DNA of 64,000 bases from an uncultured Porticoccus sp. (GTDB taxonomy: Bacteria > Pseudomonadota > Gammaproteobacteria > Pseudomonadales > Porticoccaceae), in contig CAMYLT010000008.1 in assembly GCA_947259505.1 (NCBI GenBank), positions 496,001 through 560,000 of the forward strand, read 5' to 3'. Numbering within the stretch: the stretch's first letter is position 1; each line of letters opens with the position of its first letter. Shown here one piece after another: positions 38,478 through 48,885 of this stretch. The notes under the pieces were generated by a model. That model ran no database searches, was not told the DNA's origin, and saw nothing but the letters and a program-made list of their open reading frames with translations. The translations under genes and the position numbers were made by a program.

Positions 38478-39449
38478 CTAGATGTGCAGACGTCGTAATT
38501 CGGGATCCAGTTCACTTTGCTCCCACATGTTGTCAAAGTCTTCTACCAGCTCAACGGCCTCCAGTGGTGCATGCGGCACCACATAGCCGACAAAACGTTC
38601 CGGTTCCTGTTTGTAGAGAATGCCGGTACTGTCCACCAGTAAAAACTCGGTGTGGAGCGTTTCTTGTTTGTGTTCCAGTTTGCGTATTTGAATGCGGCTG
38701 GGCAGTCGTAGGCAGAGTTCATGAAGTTGATTGGTATGGTGGATTACATGGGCGAGATCTTTGACGAGAATTCTGACTCGCGCAAGTGGATGACTGGTGG
38801 CAAAGGCATAGATGGCGTCGCAGAAAGGGCTATTGCTGTAGACGCCTGGTTCCAGCCGAAACGAGAAAATACGAATTTCCCTTTGTGCGCGATTGACCAG
38901 CATGACAGCCTGGTCGCGAAATTCATCAAGTCCGTCAAGGCCCACCCGCTGGCGCTCTTCATCGGAAATATCCCGAAGCAGCGGCTTGGGTGAGTTGTCT
39001 ATAAAACGGTGTAGGTTGAGAACCATTGCCCGGTGGGGAATACCTGCATCCATATAGGCATCACTCTCAGCTATAAAGCCGAAACCTTCATAAAAGGGAA
39101 CAGCGTGCACCTGAGCGCTAAGAGACAGTTGTTCCATACCCTCGCGTATGGCGTAGCGAATCATATTGCGCATCAGTGACGAACCCACACCACGCTGCCG
39201 ATAGTCCTTGAGAACAGCCATACGGCCGATCTGTCCGTCCGCTAGCATCCTGCCGGTAGCCATGGCGACGTTCTGTGGGCCGTAGGCAAGCCAATGCATG
39301 GCGTTAGGGTCCAGTTCATCGACCTCCTCACTGACGGGGACCCCCTGTTCCTCGACGAAGACCTTGTGGCGTATTGCCATTAACTGTTCGCTGGCGGTCT
39401 GCCAGCTGACCTCTTCCACCTCAATAGGAAAATAGTCGACACTTTCCAT
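38478..39449 (-). CDS. GNAT acetyltransferase with C-terminal extra domain
   Basis: A 323-residue two-domain protein. Residues about 10-145 form an ElaA-like GNAT domain (IRHKVFVEEQGVP, ATGRMLADGQIGRMAVLKDY, RGVGSSLMRNMI, YEGFGFIAESDAY). Residues about 170-320 form a second domain (AVMLVNRAQREIRIFSFRLE, FLLVDSTGILYKQEPERFVG) that looks like a degenerate phospholipase D-type fold without a clear HKD motif. The substrate is unknown. The ATG at 39449 follows a G-rich ribosome site. Confidence 0.8.
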   Translation of the reverse strand: MESVDYFPIEVEEVSWQTASEQLMAIRHKVFVEEQGVPVSEEVDELDPNAMHWLAYGPQNVAMATGRMLADGQIGRMAVLKDYRQRGVGSSLMRNMIRYAIREGMEQLSLSAQVHAVPFYEGFGFIAESDAYMDAGIPHRAMVLNLHRFIDNSPKPLLRDISDEERQRVGLDGLDEFRDQAVMLVNRAQREIRIFSFRLEPGVYSNSPFCDAIYAFATSHPLARVRILVKDLAHVIHHTNQLHELCLRLPSRIQIRKLEHKQETLHTEFLLVDSTGILYKQEPERFVGYVVPHAPLEAVELVEDFDNMWEQSELDPELRRLHI

Positions 39450-39542
39450 CAATTGCCCCCTTTTTTTATAGCTTAGTCACCTGAGCGCTCTAATACGGTG
39501 ATGGATGTTAAGATTATGATCGATTCCATGCGGAGTGTTGAT

Positions 39543-41270
39543 GTGAAACAGGCTTTTATCAAGTTGCTGTTTCTGGTGTTGCTGCTGCCCGTCTGTCTGA
39601 CGGGTGCAGCTGAACCGGCCATTATTGACCAGAATGCCCGTTTTCATCCGGTGCTGTCCAGCACCGGTATGGTGGTATCCCAGGAAGCATTGGCCAGTAC
39701 TGTTGGCGCAGACATTTTGAAACAGGGTGGCAATGCTGTGGATGCGGCTGTTGCGACCGGTTTTGTCTTGGCTGTCACATTGCCGCAGGCAGGCAATATA
39801 GGTGGTGGTGGCTTCATGTTGCTGCACCTGGCGAAAGGGGATCGCACGCTGGCCATTGACTACCGAGAGATGGCACCTGCGGCGGCAGACAGGGATATGT
39901 TTATCGATGAGCATGGCGAAGCAGATGCTGACTTGTCCCGTTTCAGCCATCTTGCCGCGGGTGTTCCGGGTACTGTGGCGGGATTGCTCCACGTCCTGGA
40001 TACCTATGGCACCATGACGGTAGAGCAGGTGATGGCCCCGGCTATTAAATTGGCTGAGCAGGGCTTTATCGTCAGCGATACCCTGGCATACTCACTGAGT
40101 CAGGCGGCCAAGCGGTTGCGTGCTGACCCCGCATCTGCAGGTTACTTTTTCAGGCCTGATGGTGGTTCGCTGCAGAGTGGCTATCACTGGCAGCAGCCAG
40201 ATTTGGCTAACACGCTGAAACGAATCTCCGCACAAGGTGTTGACGGATTCTACCGGGGCGAAACCGCGGCGTTGATTGTCGCCGAAATGGCTCGCCAGCA
40301 TGGACTGATTACACTGGACGATCTGGCCAATTATCGCGTGGTCGAGCGCACGCCGGTGTTCGGACACTACCGCGGTCATACCATCGCCTCCATGCCGCCG
40401 CCGTCTTCCGGCGGAGTGCACCTGGTGCAGATGCTGAACATCCTTGAAGACTGGGACTTGGCATCCCTTGGCCACAACAGTGCTGCCTACCTACACCGTT
40501 TGACGGAAACCATGCGGCGCGCTTACGCCGATCGCAGCCGCTACCTGGGCGACCCGGATTTCTTTCCTGTGCCCGTAGCGAAGCTCACGGATAAATCCTA
40601 CGCAGCACAGCTGCGCGACAGTATCGACCTGGATATCGCCAGCCGCTCGGCGGATATCGGTCCAGCCTTATCGCTGGAGAAAGAGAGCCCGCAGACGACC
40701 CATTTTTCCGTGTGGGATAAATGGGGCAACGTGGTCAGTAATACTTATACCTTGAATTTCTCTTACGGCAGTGGCATTGCCGTGGCGGGGGCGGGTTTTC
40801 TGCTCAACAACGAAATGGACGATTTCTCGGCCAAACCGGGTGTTCCCAATGCCTACGGTTTACTGGGGGGAGAGGCGAATGCCATTGAGGGCGGCAAACG
40901 GCCGCTGTCTTCAATGACACCCACCCTCGTTTTTAAAGCGGGCAAGCCGGTGATGGCCACCGGCAGCCCGGGCGGCAGCACCATCATTACGGTGGTGTTG
41001 CAGAATATTCTCAATGTTATCGATTTTGATATGAATATTGCTGAAGCGACGGCTGCGCCGCGTATCCATCATCAGTGGCTGCCTGATCAGGTGCAATATG
41101 AATCGGGTATCAGCCTGGATACCCTGAACCTGTTACGCCAGATGAGGCATCAGGTCGCTGAAACGCCCCGGGTGCTGGGCAAAGTACAGGCCATTGTGGC
41201 GGAGGAGAGCGTTCAGCATGGTGTGAGTGACAGCCGCTGGCCGGGAGGTGCTGCCGTTGCGGCGGAGTAG
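39543..41270 (+). CDS. ggt: Gamma-glutamyltransferase
   Basis: A periplasmic Ntn-hydrolase, 575 residues from the chosen start. Signal peptide KLLFLVLLLPVCLTGAAEP. The precursor self-cleaves before Thr385 of QTTHFSVWD, giving the small subunit. GPPSSGGxH-like MPPPSSGGVHLVQML and GSPGGSTIIT support the family. It transfers or hydrolyses the gamma-glutamyl group of glutathione. GTG 39543 has GGAG 7 bases upstream; the upstream GTG 39498 and ATG 39528 are possible. Glutathione reductase is encoded at 61509. Confidence 0.95.
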   Translation: MKQAFIKLLFLVLLLPVCLTGAAEPAIIDQNARFHPVLSSTGMVVSQEALASTVGADILKQGGNAVDAAVATGFVLAVTLPQAGNIGGGGFMLLHLAKGDRTLAIDYREMAPAAADRDMFIDEHGEADADLSRFSHLAAGVPGTVAGLLHVLDTYGTMTVEQVMAPAIKLAEQGFIVSDTLAYSLSQAAKRLRADPASAGYFFRPDGGSLQSGYHWQQPDLANTLKRISAQGVDGFYRGETAALIVAEMARQHGLITLDDLANYRVVERTPVFGHYRGHTIASMPPPSSGGVHLVQMLNILEDWDLASLGHNSAAYLHRLTETMRRAYADRSRYLGDPDFFPVPVAKLTDKSYAAQLRDSIDLDIASRSADIGPALSLEKESPQTTHFSVWDKWGNVVSNTYTLNFSYGSGIAVAGAGFLLNNEMDDFSAKPGVPNAYGLLGGEANAIEGGKRPLSSMTPTLVFKAGKPVMATGSPGGSTIITVVLQNILNVIDFDMNIAEATAAPRIHHQWLPDQVQYESGISLDTLNLLRQMRHQVAETPRVLGKVQAIVAEESVQHGVSDSRWPGGAAVAAE

Positions 41271-41290
41271 GGTCGTAGGAGGGAGGGTGT

Positions 41291-42223
41291 TTAGTCCGCC
41301 AGATCACCGTTTAGATAGTGCTGGCTGGCGATGCTGGCGCGACGCTGCTCTTCAAGTTCCTCGGCCAGTTCGGGGTATTTGGGCGATGTCATATAGCGGG
41401 CGAACCAGTCGGCCAGCAGGGTCTTGTCATCGGCCAGTTGTCGCAACATGCCCTGCACCTGCTGGATAAACAGCGGATCGATTTCTTCCCCTGCCATCTT
41501 CGGTAGCAGGGGTGGGTCGCGGTAATAGCTGGTGTTGCCTTGGGCCATTAGTTCTGTGGCGAGATCGCCGAGCATGTCTGCCAGGGTGGGGGAACGGAAG
41601 CCCACGGAATAGGTCAGGCAATCGTTTTCGGCAATCCCCCAGTGGGCGATACGAGGCGGCAGATACAGCATGTCGCCGGGGTTTAATACCCACTCGTCGG
41701 TTTGCTCGAAGTCGCGCAGGATGCGCAGTGCCGAGCCATCCAGCTTGGGTGTGTGCTGATCGCACAGGCCACCAACCTGCCAGCGCCGCTGACCCTCTGC
41801 CTGTAGCAGAAACACATCGTAGTAATCGAAGTGGGGGCCGACGCTGCCTCCTTGTGGCGCGTAGCTGACCATGATGTCATCCAGCCGCCACGGAGGCAGG
41901 AAGTTAAAGTGTTTCAAGAGCGCTCCGACATCGGGCACCCAGAGATCCACGGCCTGAACCAGTAGTGTCCAGTGACTTTCCGGCAATTGTTGGAAAATAT
42001 CTTCTTCGAATGGCCCGCTGTGCAATTCCCATGGGCCGCTCGTGCCTTTTTCGAGAACGATACGCGATTCAACTTCGTCCTCTAGGGCGAGACCGGCGAG
42101 TTCGTCGGCGCTGATCGGCGAGCTGAATGCGGGCAGGGCATTGCGGATCAGCAGCGGTTTTTGCTGCCAGTAGTCGGCGAGGAATTCCTCGACGGACAAC
42201 TCCCCAAGAATGGTTGCTGACAT
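41291..42223 (-). CDS. roxA: Ribosomal protein uL16 arginine 3-hydroxylase (RoxA/YcfD)
   Basis: A 310-residue JmjC/cupin oxygenase using Fe(II) and 2-oxoglutarate. Iron ligands are His131 and Asp133 (GPHFDYYDVFLLQ) and His194 (RIAHWG), close to the spacing in E. coli YcfD. It hydroxylates an arginine in uL16. It is the last gene of the minus-strand run that starts with rluE, 11 bases after purB. Confidence 0.92.
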   Translation of the reverse strand: MSATILGELSVEEFLADYWQQKPLLIRNALPAFSSPISADELAGLALEDEVESRIVLEKGTSGPWELHSGPFEEDIFQQLPESHWTLLVQAVDLWVPDVGALLKHFNFLPPWRLDDIMVSYAPQGGSVGPHFDYYDVFLLQAEGQRRWQVGGLCDQHTPKLDGSALRILRDFEQTDEWVLNPGDMLYLPPRIAHWGIAENDCLTYSVGFRSPTLADMLGDLATELMAQGNTSYYRDPPLLPKMAGEEIDPLFIQQVQGMLRQLADDKTLLADWFARYMTSPKYPELAEELEEQRRASIASQHYLNGDLAD

Positions 42224-42234
42224 CAGCGACGGGC

Positions 42235-43662
<1,428 letters not shown>

Positions 43663-43694
43663 TCAGGTAAAAAGTGGTCGTAAGGGCCTTGCCG

Positions 43695-44324
43695 CTAGAG
43701 TGCTGTTTGCAAGTCGCGCAATTGCTGTAGCAGTTGCTGGCGATTAAAGAGCAATTGGCGACGGCGACCGCCCAGTTGGTGCCAGAGAATTGCTGAGCGA
43801 ATACCGGCGAATAGCAGGCAGCGGATGCGCTGGGCAATGTAGTCCTGTTGCAGGTAGCCGGCATAGCCGTTGACCTGAATGCGGTAACGGAAGGTGCTGA
43901 TGCTGTCCTGATAGGTCTGCGCCAGGTTGGCAATGACATTGGCGTGACTGGGAGAACCAAAATGCTCGGCCTGCTTTGCAGCCTGCTGCAGGCGCTCGCC
44001 AATCAAGTTCAGCATGCCTTTGTCGCGGCGCAGCTTGTTGGCCAGATAGATGACCCCGACCACATAGCGCAGGGTGTCGGACTTTTGGGTCCGCGATTGC
44101 AGGGTGATCAGCTCCTGCATGGACTCGATACCCAGTTGCAGGTTTGACAGGGATCCAAACACGGCCTCGGTGCTGGGTGGGTTCTGCTGGAACAAGCTCT
44201 CAACGCACACAGTAAAGCGGTCCGAGGGTACTGAGCCGGTTTTCGCCAGGGTTTCCACCAGTTGGCAGGCCTGAAAAATCCCTGACAGAGCAATGACCTG
44301 TTCCCGGTTGGGTTTGCTGAACAT
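43695..44324 (-). CDS. hflD: HflD, lysogenization regulator homologue
   Basis: A 209-residue all-helical protein matching HflD (QVIALSGIFQACQLVETLA, VGVIYLANKLRRDKGML, RIRCLLFAGIRSAILWHQLGG). In E. coli it is a membrane-associated protein that affects phage lambda CII stability. Here the start codon overlaps the mnmA stop by one base (TGATG), as in the conserved mnmA-hflD-purB order. Role outside phage control is unclear. Confidence 0.93.
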   Translation of the reverse strand: MFSKPNREQVIALSGIFQACQLVETLAKTGSVPSDRFTVCVESLFQQNPPSTEAVFGSLSNLQLGIESMQELITLQSRTQKSDTLRYVVGVIYLANKLRRDKGMLNLIGERLQQAAKQAEHFGSPSHANVIANLAQTYQDSISTFRYRIQVNGYAGYLQQDYIAQRIRCLLFAGIRSAILWHQLGGRRRQLLFNRQQLLQQLRDLQTAL

Positions 44325-45424
44325 CACCTTGCGCCCTCCACCCAGGTGTGGTCGATGACCCCGCCGCCAAGGCAAACCTCGCCTTCGTAAAAAACAACAG
44401 ATTGTCCCGGGGTTACAGCCCGCTGGGGGCTATCAAATCGCACCATGTAACCATCGGGCATTCTTTTCACACTGCAGAGCTGATCCGGTTGTCGATAGCG
44501 GGTTTTGGCAGTACAGCGCAATTCTGTTACGGCGGGTTCGCCGTTGATCCAGTGAACCTGCGGAGCATTGAGACAATTGGCAAATAGGAGAGGGTGGTCG
44601 CCACCTTGGGCGGCAATCAGCACATTGCGTTGCAGGTCCTTCCCTACCACATACCATGGCTCCTCACCGGCATCTTTCATACCTCCTATACCCAAGCCCT
44701 GGCGCTGGCCGAGGGTGTGGTACATCAGCCCCTGATGCTGGCCGATAATGTTTCCTTCCGGAGTCTCAATGTTGCCGGGTTGGGCGGGCAGGTACTGCTC
44801 CAGAAAGTCTTTGAAACGGCGTTCGCCGATAAAGCAGATCCCGGTGGAATCTTTCTTCTTGGCGGTGGCGAGGCCGTGCTGCTCTGCTATGGCACGTACC
44901 TGGGGTTTTTCCATTTCACCGATGGGAAACAGCGAGCGCTGAAATGCCGCTTCGTCGACGGCGTGCAGGAAGTAGCTCTGATCCTTGTTGTTATCCAGCC
45001 CCTTCAGCAGGTAAGTATGACCGTCACGATCCTGGCGGCGCACGTAATGCCCGGTGGCAATATAATCGGCTCCAAGGATCTGTGCATATTCCAGGAATAC
45101 CTTGAACTTGATTTCCCGGTTGCAGAGGATATCCGGATTCGGGGTGCGTCCGGCACGGTATTCTTCAAGAAAATACTCGAATACATTATCCCAGTATTCA
45201 GCAGCAAAATTAGCCGTGTGCAAAGGGATGCCGAGTTTGTCTGCCACCAACTGCGCATCGGCCAGATCCTGGCGAGCCGTGCAGTATTCACTGCCGTCGT
45301 CCTCATCCCAGTTCTTCATGAACAGCCCCTCCACGGTATAACCCTGCTGTTGCAGGAGCAACGCAGTGACGGAGGAATCGACGCCGCCGGACATACCAAC
45401 GATAACTTTGCGGGAACTGTTCAT
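44324..45424 (-). CDS. mnmA: tRNA 2-thiouridylase MnmA
   Basis: A 366-residue PP-loop ATPase ([16 protein letters not shown]) that puts sulfur on U34 of Lys, Glu and Gln tRNAs. The catalytic Cys101 ([11 protein letters not shown]) and Cys197 ([10 protein letters not shown]) are present. It receives sulfur through TusBCDE, not encoded here. Overlaps hflD by one base. Confidence 0.97.
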   Translation of the reverse strand: MNSSRKVIVGMSGGVDSSVTALLLQQQGYTVEGLFMKNWDEDDGSEYCTARQDLADAQLVADKLGIPLHTANFAAEYWDNVFEYFLEEYRAGRTPNPDILCNREIKFKVFLEYAQILGADYIATGHYVRRQDRDGHTYLLKGLDNNKDQSYFLHAVDEAAFQRSLFPIGEMEKPQVRAIAEQHGLATAKKKDSTGICFIGERRFKDFLEQYLPAQPGNIETPEGNIIGQHQGLMYHTLGQRQGLGIGGMKDAGEEPWYVVGKDLQRNVLIAAQGGDHPLLFANCLNAPQVHWINGEPAVTELRCTAKTRYRQPDQLCSVKRMPDGYMVRFDSPQRAVTPGQSVVFYEGEVCLGGGVIDHTWVEGAR

Positions 45425-45437
45425 AGGGGAGCGGATT

Positions 45438-45884
45438 CTACCGGTGTGTTTTCAGTATATCCAATGGATAAAGGTGGCCATGGCGATAGTCATTGATCGC
45501 CTCCAGCACCATCGGGCTGCGTAATTGATACGCCTTTTGTAGTATTTCTTCATAATCGAGCCAAACTGCTTCTTCGATATCAGGGTCAAGCTGGGCTGCT
45601 GGATCATGCACAAGCGCCTTTGCCGCCAGCGCAACACGGTAGTAGGTGATGCCATTTTGCGGCGCAGTGTAAGTGGTAAAGCTGATTACAGCGGTTGGCT
45701 GTATTTGCCAGCCGGTCTCTTCAAAGGTTTCTCTTGTGGCGGCTCTAAGCAGAGTTTCCCCAGGTTCTACATGACCAGCTGGTTGATTGAATACTTCGCG
45801 GCCATCACGAATTTCTCGAACGAGTAGAAACCTGTCTTGCCGTTCGATTACGGTCGCTACCGTCAAATGAATTCGATCAGGCAC
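45438..45884 (-). CDS. nudJ: Nudix hydrolase NudJ
   Basis: A 148-residue Nudix protein with the box [23 protein letters not shown]. The start [19 protein letters not shown] and the neighbours rluE and mnmA fit NudJ (phosphatase of nucleoside tri/diphosphates and HMP-PP). It overlaps rluE by 8 bases and ends 13 bases before mnmA. Confidence 0.9.
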   Translation of the reverse strand: MPDRIHLTVATVIERQDRFLLVREIRDGREVFNQPAGHVEPGETLLRAATRETFEETGWQIQPTAVISFTTYTAPQNGITYYRVALAAKALVHDPAAQLDPDIEEAVWLDYEEILQKAYQLRSPMVLEAINDYRHGHLYPLDILKTHR

Positions 45885-46479
45885 GTTTATTACCTCGTGG
45901 CCTTTTCACGTTTGCTGACTTTGCGGTGGGCGTCGGTAGATTCACGGTTTCCCAGCGAGACTCCCCCGGCCTCAGCTCATTTAATGACCATGGGCCAATG
46001 GCCACGCGAATCAGGCGCAGGGTAGGGTAGCCCACAGACGCGGTCATCCTTTTCACCTGGCGATTGCGGCCCTCGGTGATTTGTAGCTCAATCCAACTCG
46101 TGGGCTGACTCTTGCGTTCACGAATAGGTGGCACTCGAGCCCAGATATCTGGCGCGGCAATTTTTTTAACCTGTGCTCTACGGGTGGGGCCATCGTTGAG
46201 TATGACCCCATGACACAATTTAGTAATGGCCATTTCGGTGATGTCACCTTCGACCTGTGCCCAGTATGTCTTGGACATTTTGTGTCTGGGATCACTGATT
46301 CTGGATTGTAACTGACCGTTGTCAGTCAGCAATAAAAGGCCTTCAGAATCATGATCGAGCCGACCAGCAGGATACACCCCAGGCTGTTTAATGAACGCGC
46401 CCAGTCCAGTGTGTCCGTCATGATCGGAAAACTGGCTAAGCACGCCAAAGGGCTTGTTGAATAGTAGAAGTTTTGTCAC
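45877..46479 (-). CDS. rluE: 23S rRNA pseudouridine synthase, RluE type
   Basis: A 200-residue RsuA-family synthase with catalytic Asp in GRLDHDSEGLLLLT, start LLLFNKPFGVLSQFSD, and TEGRNRQVKRMTASVGYPTLRL. It lacks an N-terminal S4 domain, as does RluE, which modifies U2457. First gene of the minus-strand run reaching roxA. Confidence 0.9.
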   Translation of the reverse strand: MTKLLLFNKPFGVLSQFSDHDGHTGLGAFIKQPGVYPAGRLDHDSEGLLLLTDNGQLQSRISDPRHKMSKTYWAQVEGDITEMAITKLCHGVILNDGPTRRAQVKKIAAPDIWARVPPIRERKSQPTSWIELQITEGRNRQVKRMTASVGYPTLRLIRVAIGPWSLNELRPGESRWETVNLPTPTAKSANVKRPRGNKRA

Positions 46480-46647
46480 GGGCTAATACGGCAGATATTT
46501 CACAGAAATTGGCTATAGGGTATGTAAATCAACTACAAGAGCAGGTGTAAATATGCTAACATCCCACGCGATTACTGGAGTGTACAACGATAATAGATAA
46601 TTAATCGTTACGTATTACTAAAGCACTAGCTACCTATGGAGCCAACA

Positions 46648-47901
46648 ATGGGATATCAGCACATTCAGATACCAGCTGATGGTGAAAAAATTACTGTCAA
46701 TAGCGATTTCTCCCTCAGCGTCCCCAACAAACCTATTATTCCTTACATCGAAGGTGATGGCATCGGCGTAGACATTACCCCGGTAATGATCAAAGTCATC
46801 GATGCAGCCGTCGAAAAAGCCTATGGCGGTTCTAAAAAGATCGCTTGGATGGAAGTGTTCTGTGGCGAAAAAGCTGCTGAAACTTATGATGGCGACTGGT
46901 TTCCTGCTGAAACCCTTGATGCCATCAAAGAATATAGCGTTTCGATCAAAGGGCCTCTGACCACACCAGTTGGTGGTGGTTTTCGCTCTCTGAACGTGGC
47001 TCTGCGTCAGGAACTTGACCTGTACGTCTGTCAGCGTCCAGTTCGCTGGTTTGAAGGCGTGCCTTCACCCGTTAAAGAGCCAGGCAAAGTTGACATGTGT
47101 ATCTTCCGTGAGAACTCCGAAGATATCTATGCCGGTATCGAATGGAAGGCAGGCACAGCTGAAGCCAACAAGGTTATTGACTTCCTGCGCAATGAAATGG
47201 GCGTGACCAAAATCCGTTTTCCCGAAGACTGTGGCATCGGCGTAAAGCCCGTTTCCAAAGCCGGCACCAAGCGCTTGGTTGCCAAGGCTATCCAATACAC
47301 TATCGATCAGAACAAAGACTCCCTTACCTTGGTTCACAAAGGTAACATCATGAAGTTCACCGAAGGTGCCTTCTGCGACTGGGGATACGAAGTGGCTGCC
47401 GAAGAATTTGGTGCGCAACCTCTGGATGGCGGACCCTGGAAAGTTCTGAAGAACCCTAACACAGGCAAAGATATCGTCATCAAAGATGTGATTGCAGATG
47501 CCATGCTTCAGCAAATTCTGCTGCGTCCTGCCGAATACGATGTTATCGCCACACTTAACCTGAATGGCGACTACCTTTCTGACGCGCTGGCAGCTCAGGT
47601 AGGCGGGATTGGCATTGCACCTGGTGCCAACCTTTCCGATGATATCGCCATCTTCGAAGCGACTCACGGTACTGCTCCGAAATATGCTGGTCAGGACAAG
47701 GTTAATCCTGGCTCACTGATCCTCTCTGCTGAAATGATGCTGCGTCACCTGGGTTGGGGTGAGGCCGCTGATCTGATCATCAAAGGAATGGAAGGTGCTA
47801 TCTCCGAGAAGACAGTGACTTACGATTTTGAACGTCTTATGGATGGGGCAAAACTGCTGTCATGTTCACAGTTCGGCGATGCCATGATTGCCAAGATGTA
47901 A
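46648..47901 (+). CDS. icd: NADP-dependent isocitrate dehydrogenase
   Basis: A 417-residue dimeric Icd of the E. coli type (416). It has [34 protein letters not shown] and [11 protein letters not shown]. Ser114 (RSLNVALR) is the residue phosphorylated by AceK in E. coli; aceK is not in the window. This enzyme competes with AceA for isocitrate. The ATG at 46648 follows GGAG by 6 bases; the ATG at 46636 overlaps that site. Confidence 0.97.
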   Translation: MGYQHIQIPADGEKITVNSDFSLSVPNKPIIPYIEGDGIGVDITPVMIKVIDAAVEKAYGGSKKIAWMEVFCGEKAAETYDGDWFPAETLDAIKEYSVSIKGPLTTPVGGGFRSLNVALRQELDLYVCQRPVRWFEGVPSPVKEPGKVDMCIFRENSEDIYAGIEWKAGTAEANKVIDFLRNEMGVTKIRFPEDCGIGVKPVSKAGTKRLVAKAIQYTIDQNKDSLTLVHKGNIMKFTEGAFCDWGYEVAAEEFGAQPLDGGPWKVLKNPNTGKDIVIKDVIADAMLQQILLRPAEYDVIATLNLNGDYLSDALAAQVGGIGIAPGANLSDDIAIFEATHGTAPKYAGQDKVNPGSLILSAEMMLRHLGWGEAADLIIKGMEGAISEKTVTYDFERLMDGAKLLSCSQFGDAMIAKM

Positions 47902-47914
47902 GTTGTTACCACTA

Positions 47915-47956
47915 TAAAAAAACCCCCTGTTTCGAAAAGAAACAGGGGGTTTTTTG
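47915..47956. terminator. Bidirectional terminator between icd and cspD
   Basis: A 12-bp stem (ACCCCCTGTTTC, 47922-47933, with 47939-47950) and a 5-base loop, flanked by A and T runs, between convergent genes. Confidence 0.95.
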
Positions 47957-47970
47957 TGACTATTTAGTCA

Positions 47971-48243
47971 CTAACTATGCTCACTTTCTTGTTCGTTGAT
48001 ACTCTCCGAGCTCGATTCTTCTAGTTCTTCTTCGCCATTACTTGCTGCCACGATATTCGTAGCGTGAAGGCCTTTTTGCCCTTCTACCAGGTCATACGTT
48101 ACTTCCTGACCCGCTTTTAGCGTTTTATACCCATCCATGTTGATGGCGGAGTAGTGTGCAAAAATATCGTTTGCCCCATCTGCAGATAGGATAAATCCGT
48201 AGCCTTTGGCATTGTTAAACCACTTCACTGTACCTGACGGCAT
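47971..48243 (-). CDS. cspD: Cold-shock domain protein, CspD-like
   Basis: A 90-residue protein with one cold-shock domain (MPSGTVKWFNNAKGYGFI, RNP1 KGYGFI, RNP2 DIFAHY) and a 23-residue acidic tail. It binds single-stranded nucleic acids. The position between icd and clpS matches CspD (PA2622), a replication inhibitor in stationary phase. The acidic tail is longer than in CspA. Confidence 0.9.
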   Translation of the reverse strand: MPSGTVKWFNNAKGYGFILSADGANDIFAHYSAINMDGYKTLKAGQEVTYDLVEGQKGLHATNIVAASNGEEELEESSSESINEQESEHS

Positions 48244-48499
48244 ATTAGAACCCCTTGCTGGACTTTCTAGTTATTAAATTTGCCCTGCTAACAACCGATA
48301 CCTATTTGATATCGACTTGTTTCCATTTAATTGAACAATTTTTGCCCAAAACGATTTTCTATAACTAAATTAAAGGCAAGTCAAGTGATAGCTCGAATCG
48401 ATAAAGGTATATAAAAAAGTTGTTGTCGGTAGAATTAAGGCTCTAAAAGGGTATTAAAATGTAAGATAGATGAAGGTGTTTTTCGAAAGCATGGTGACT

Positions 48500-48862
48500 A
48501 TGAGTTTGAACATTAGACTGAGCAATGGGAATGATCGAGATCAATGGCAACACAGTAGTGATGCCGTTGTCGAAGAGACACGCCCCGAACTCAAACGACC
48601 AAGGAAATACAAAGTCCTCCTTTTTAATGATGACTTTACTCCTATGGAATTTGTCGTAGAGCTGCTTGAGGTCTTTTTTGCTATGAACCGTGAAGCTGCC
48701 ACACGCGTAATGCTTAAAGTACACATGGAGGGAAAGGCTGTTTGTGGTGTGTACACCAAGGATGTGGCGGAAACAAAGGTTGCGCAGGTAAATCAGTATG
48801 CAAGGGATAACGAACATCCTCTGCTCTGTGAAATAGAACCTGTGGAAGATGATGATCTCTAG
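48500..48862 (+). CDS. clpS: ClpS, adaptor for the ClpAP protease
   Basis: An adaptor that delivers N-degron proteins to ClpA. The core [19 protein letters not shown] and [18 protein letters not shown] with its N-degron pocket residues is intact. From ATG 48500 it has 120 residues, close to Pseudomonas ClpS (122). In-frame ATGs at 48491 and 48470 are possible; none has a good ribosome site. It is followed by clpA after 23 bases. Confidence 0.94.
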   Translation: MSLNIRLSNGNDRDQWQHSSDAVVEETRPELKRPRKYKVLLFNDDFTPMEFVVELLEVFFAMNREAATRVMLKVHMEGKAVCGVYTKDVAETKVAQVNQYARDNEHPLLCEIEPVEDDDL

Positions 48863-48885
48863 TAAAGCAGGATATAGGTGACGGT

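Noticed and set aside
44594..45496. Open frame antisense to mnmA (300 codons)
   Set aside because: Shadow of mnmA; no conserved motif.
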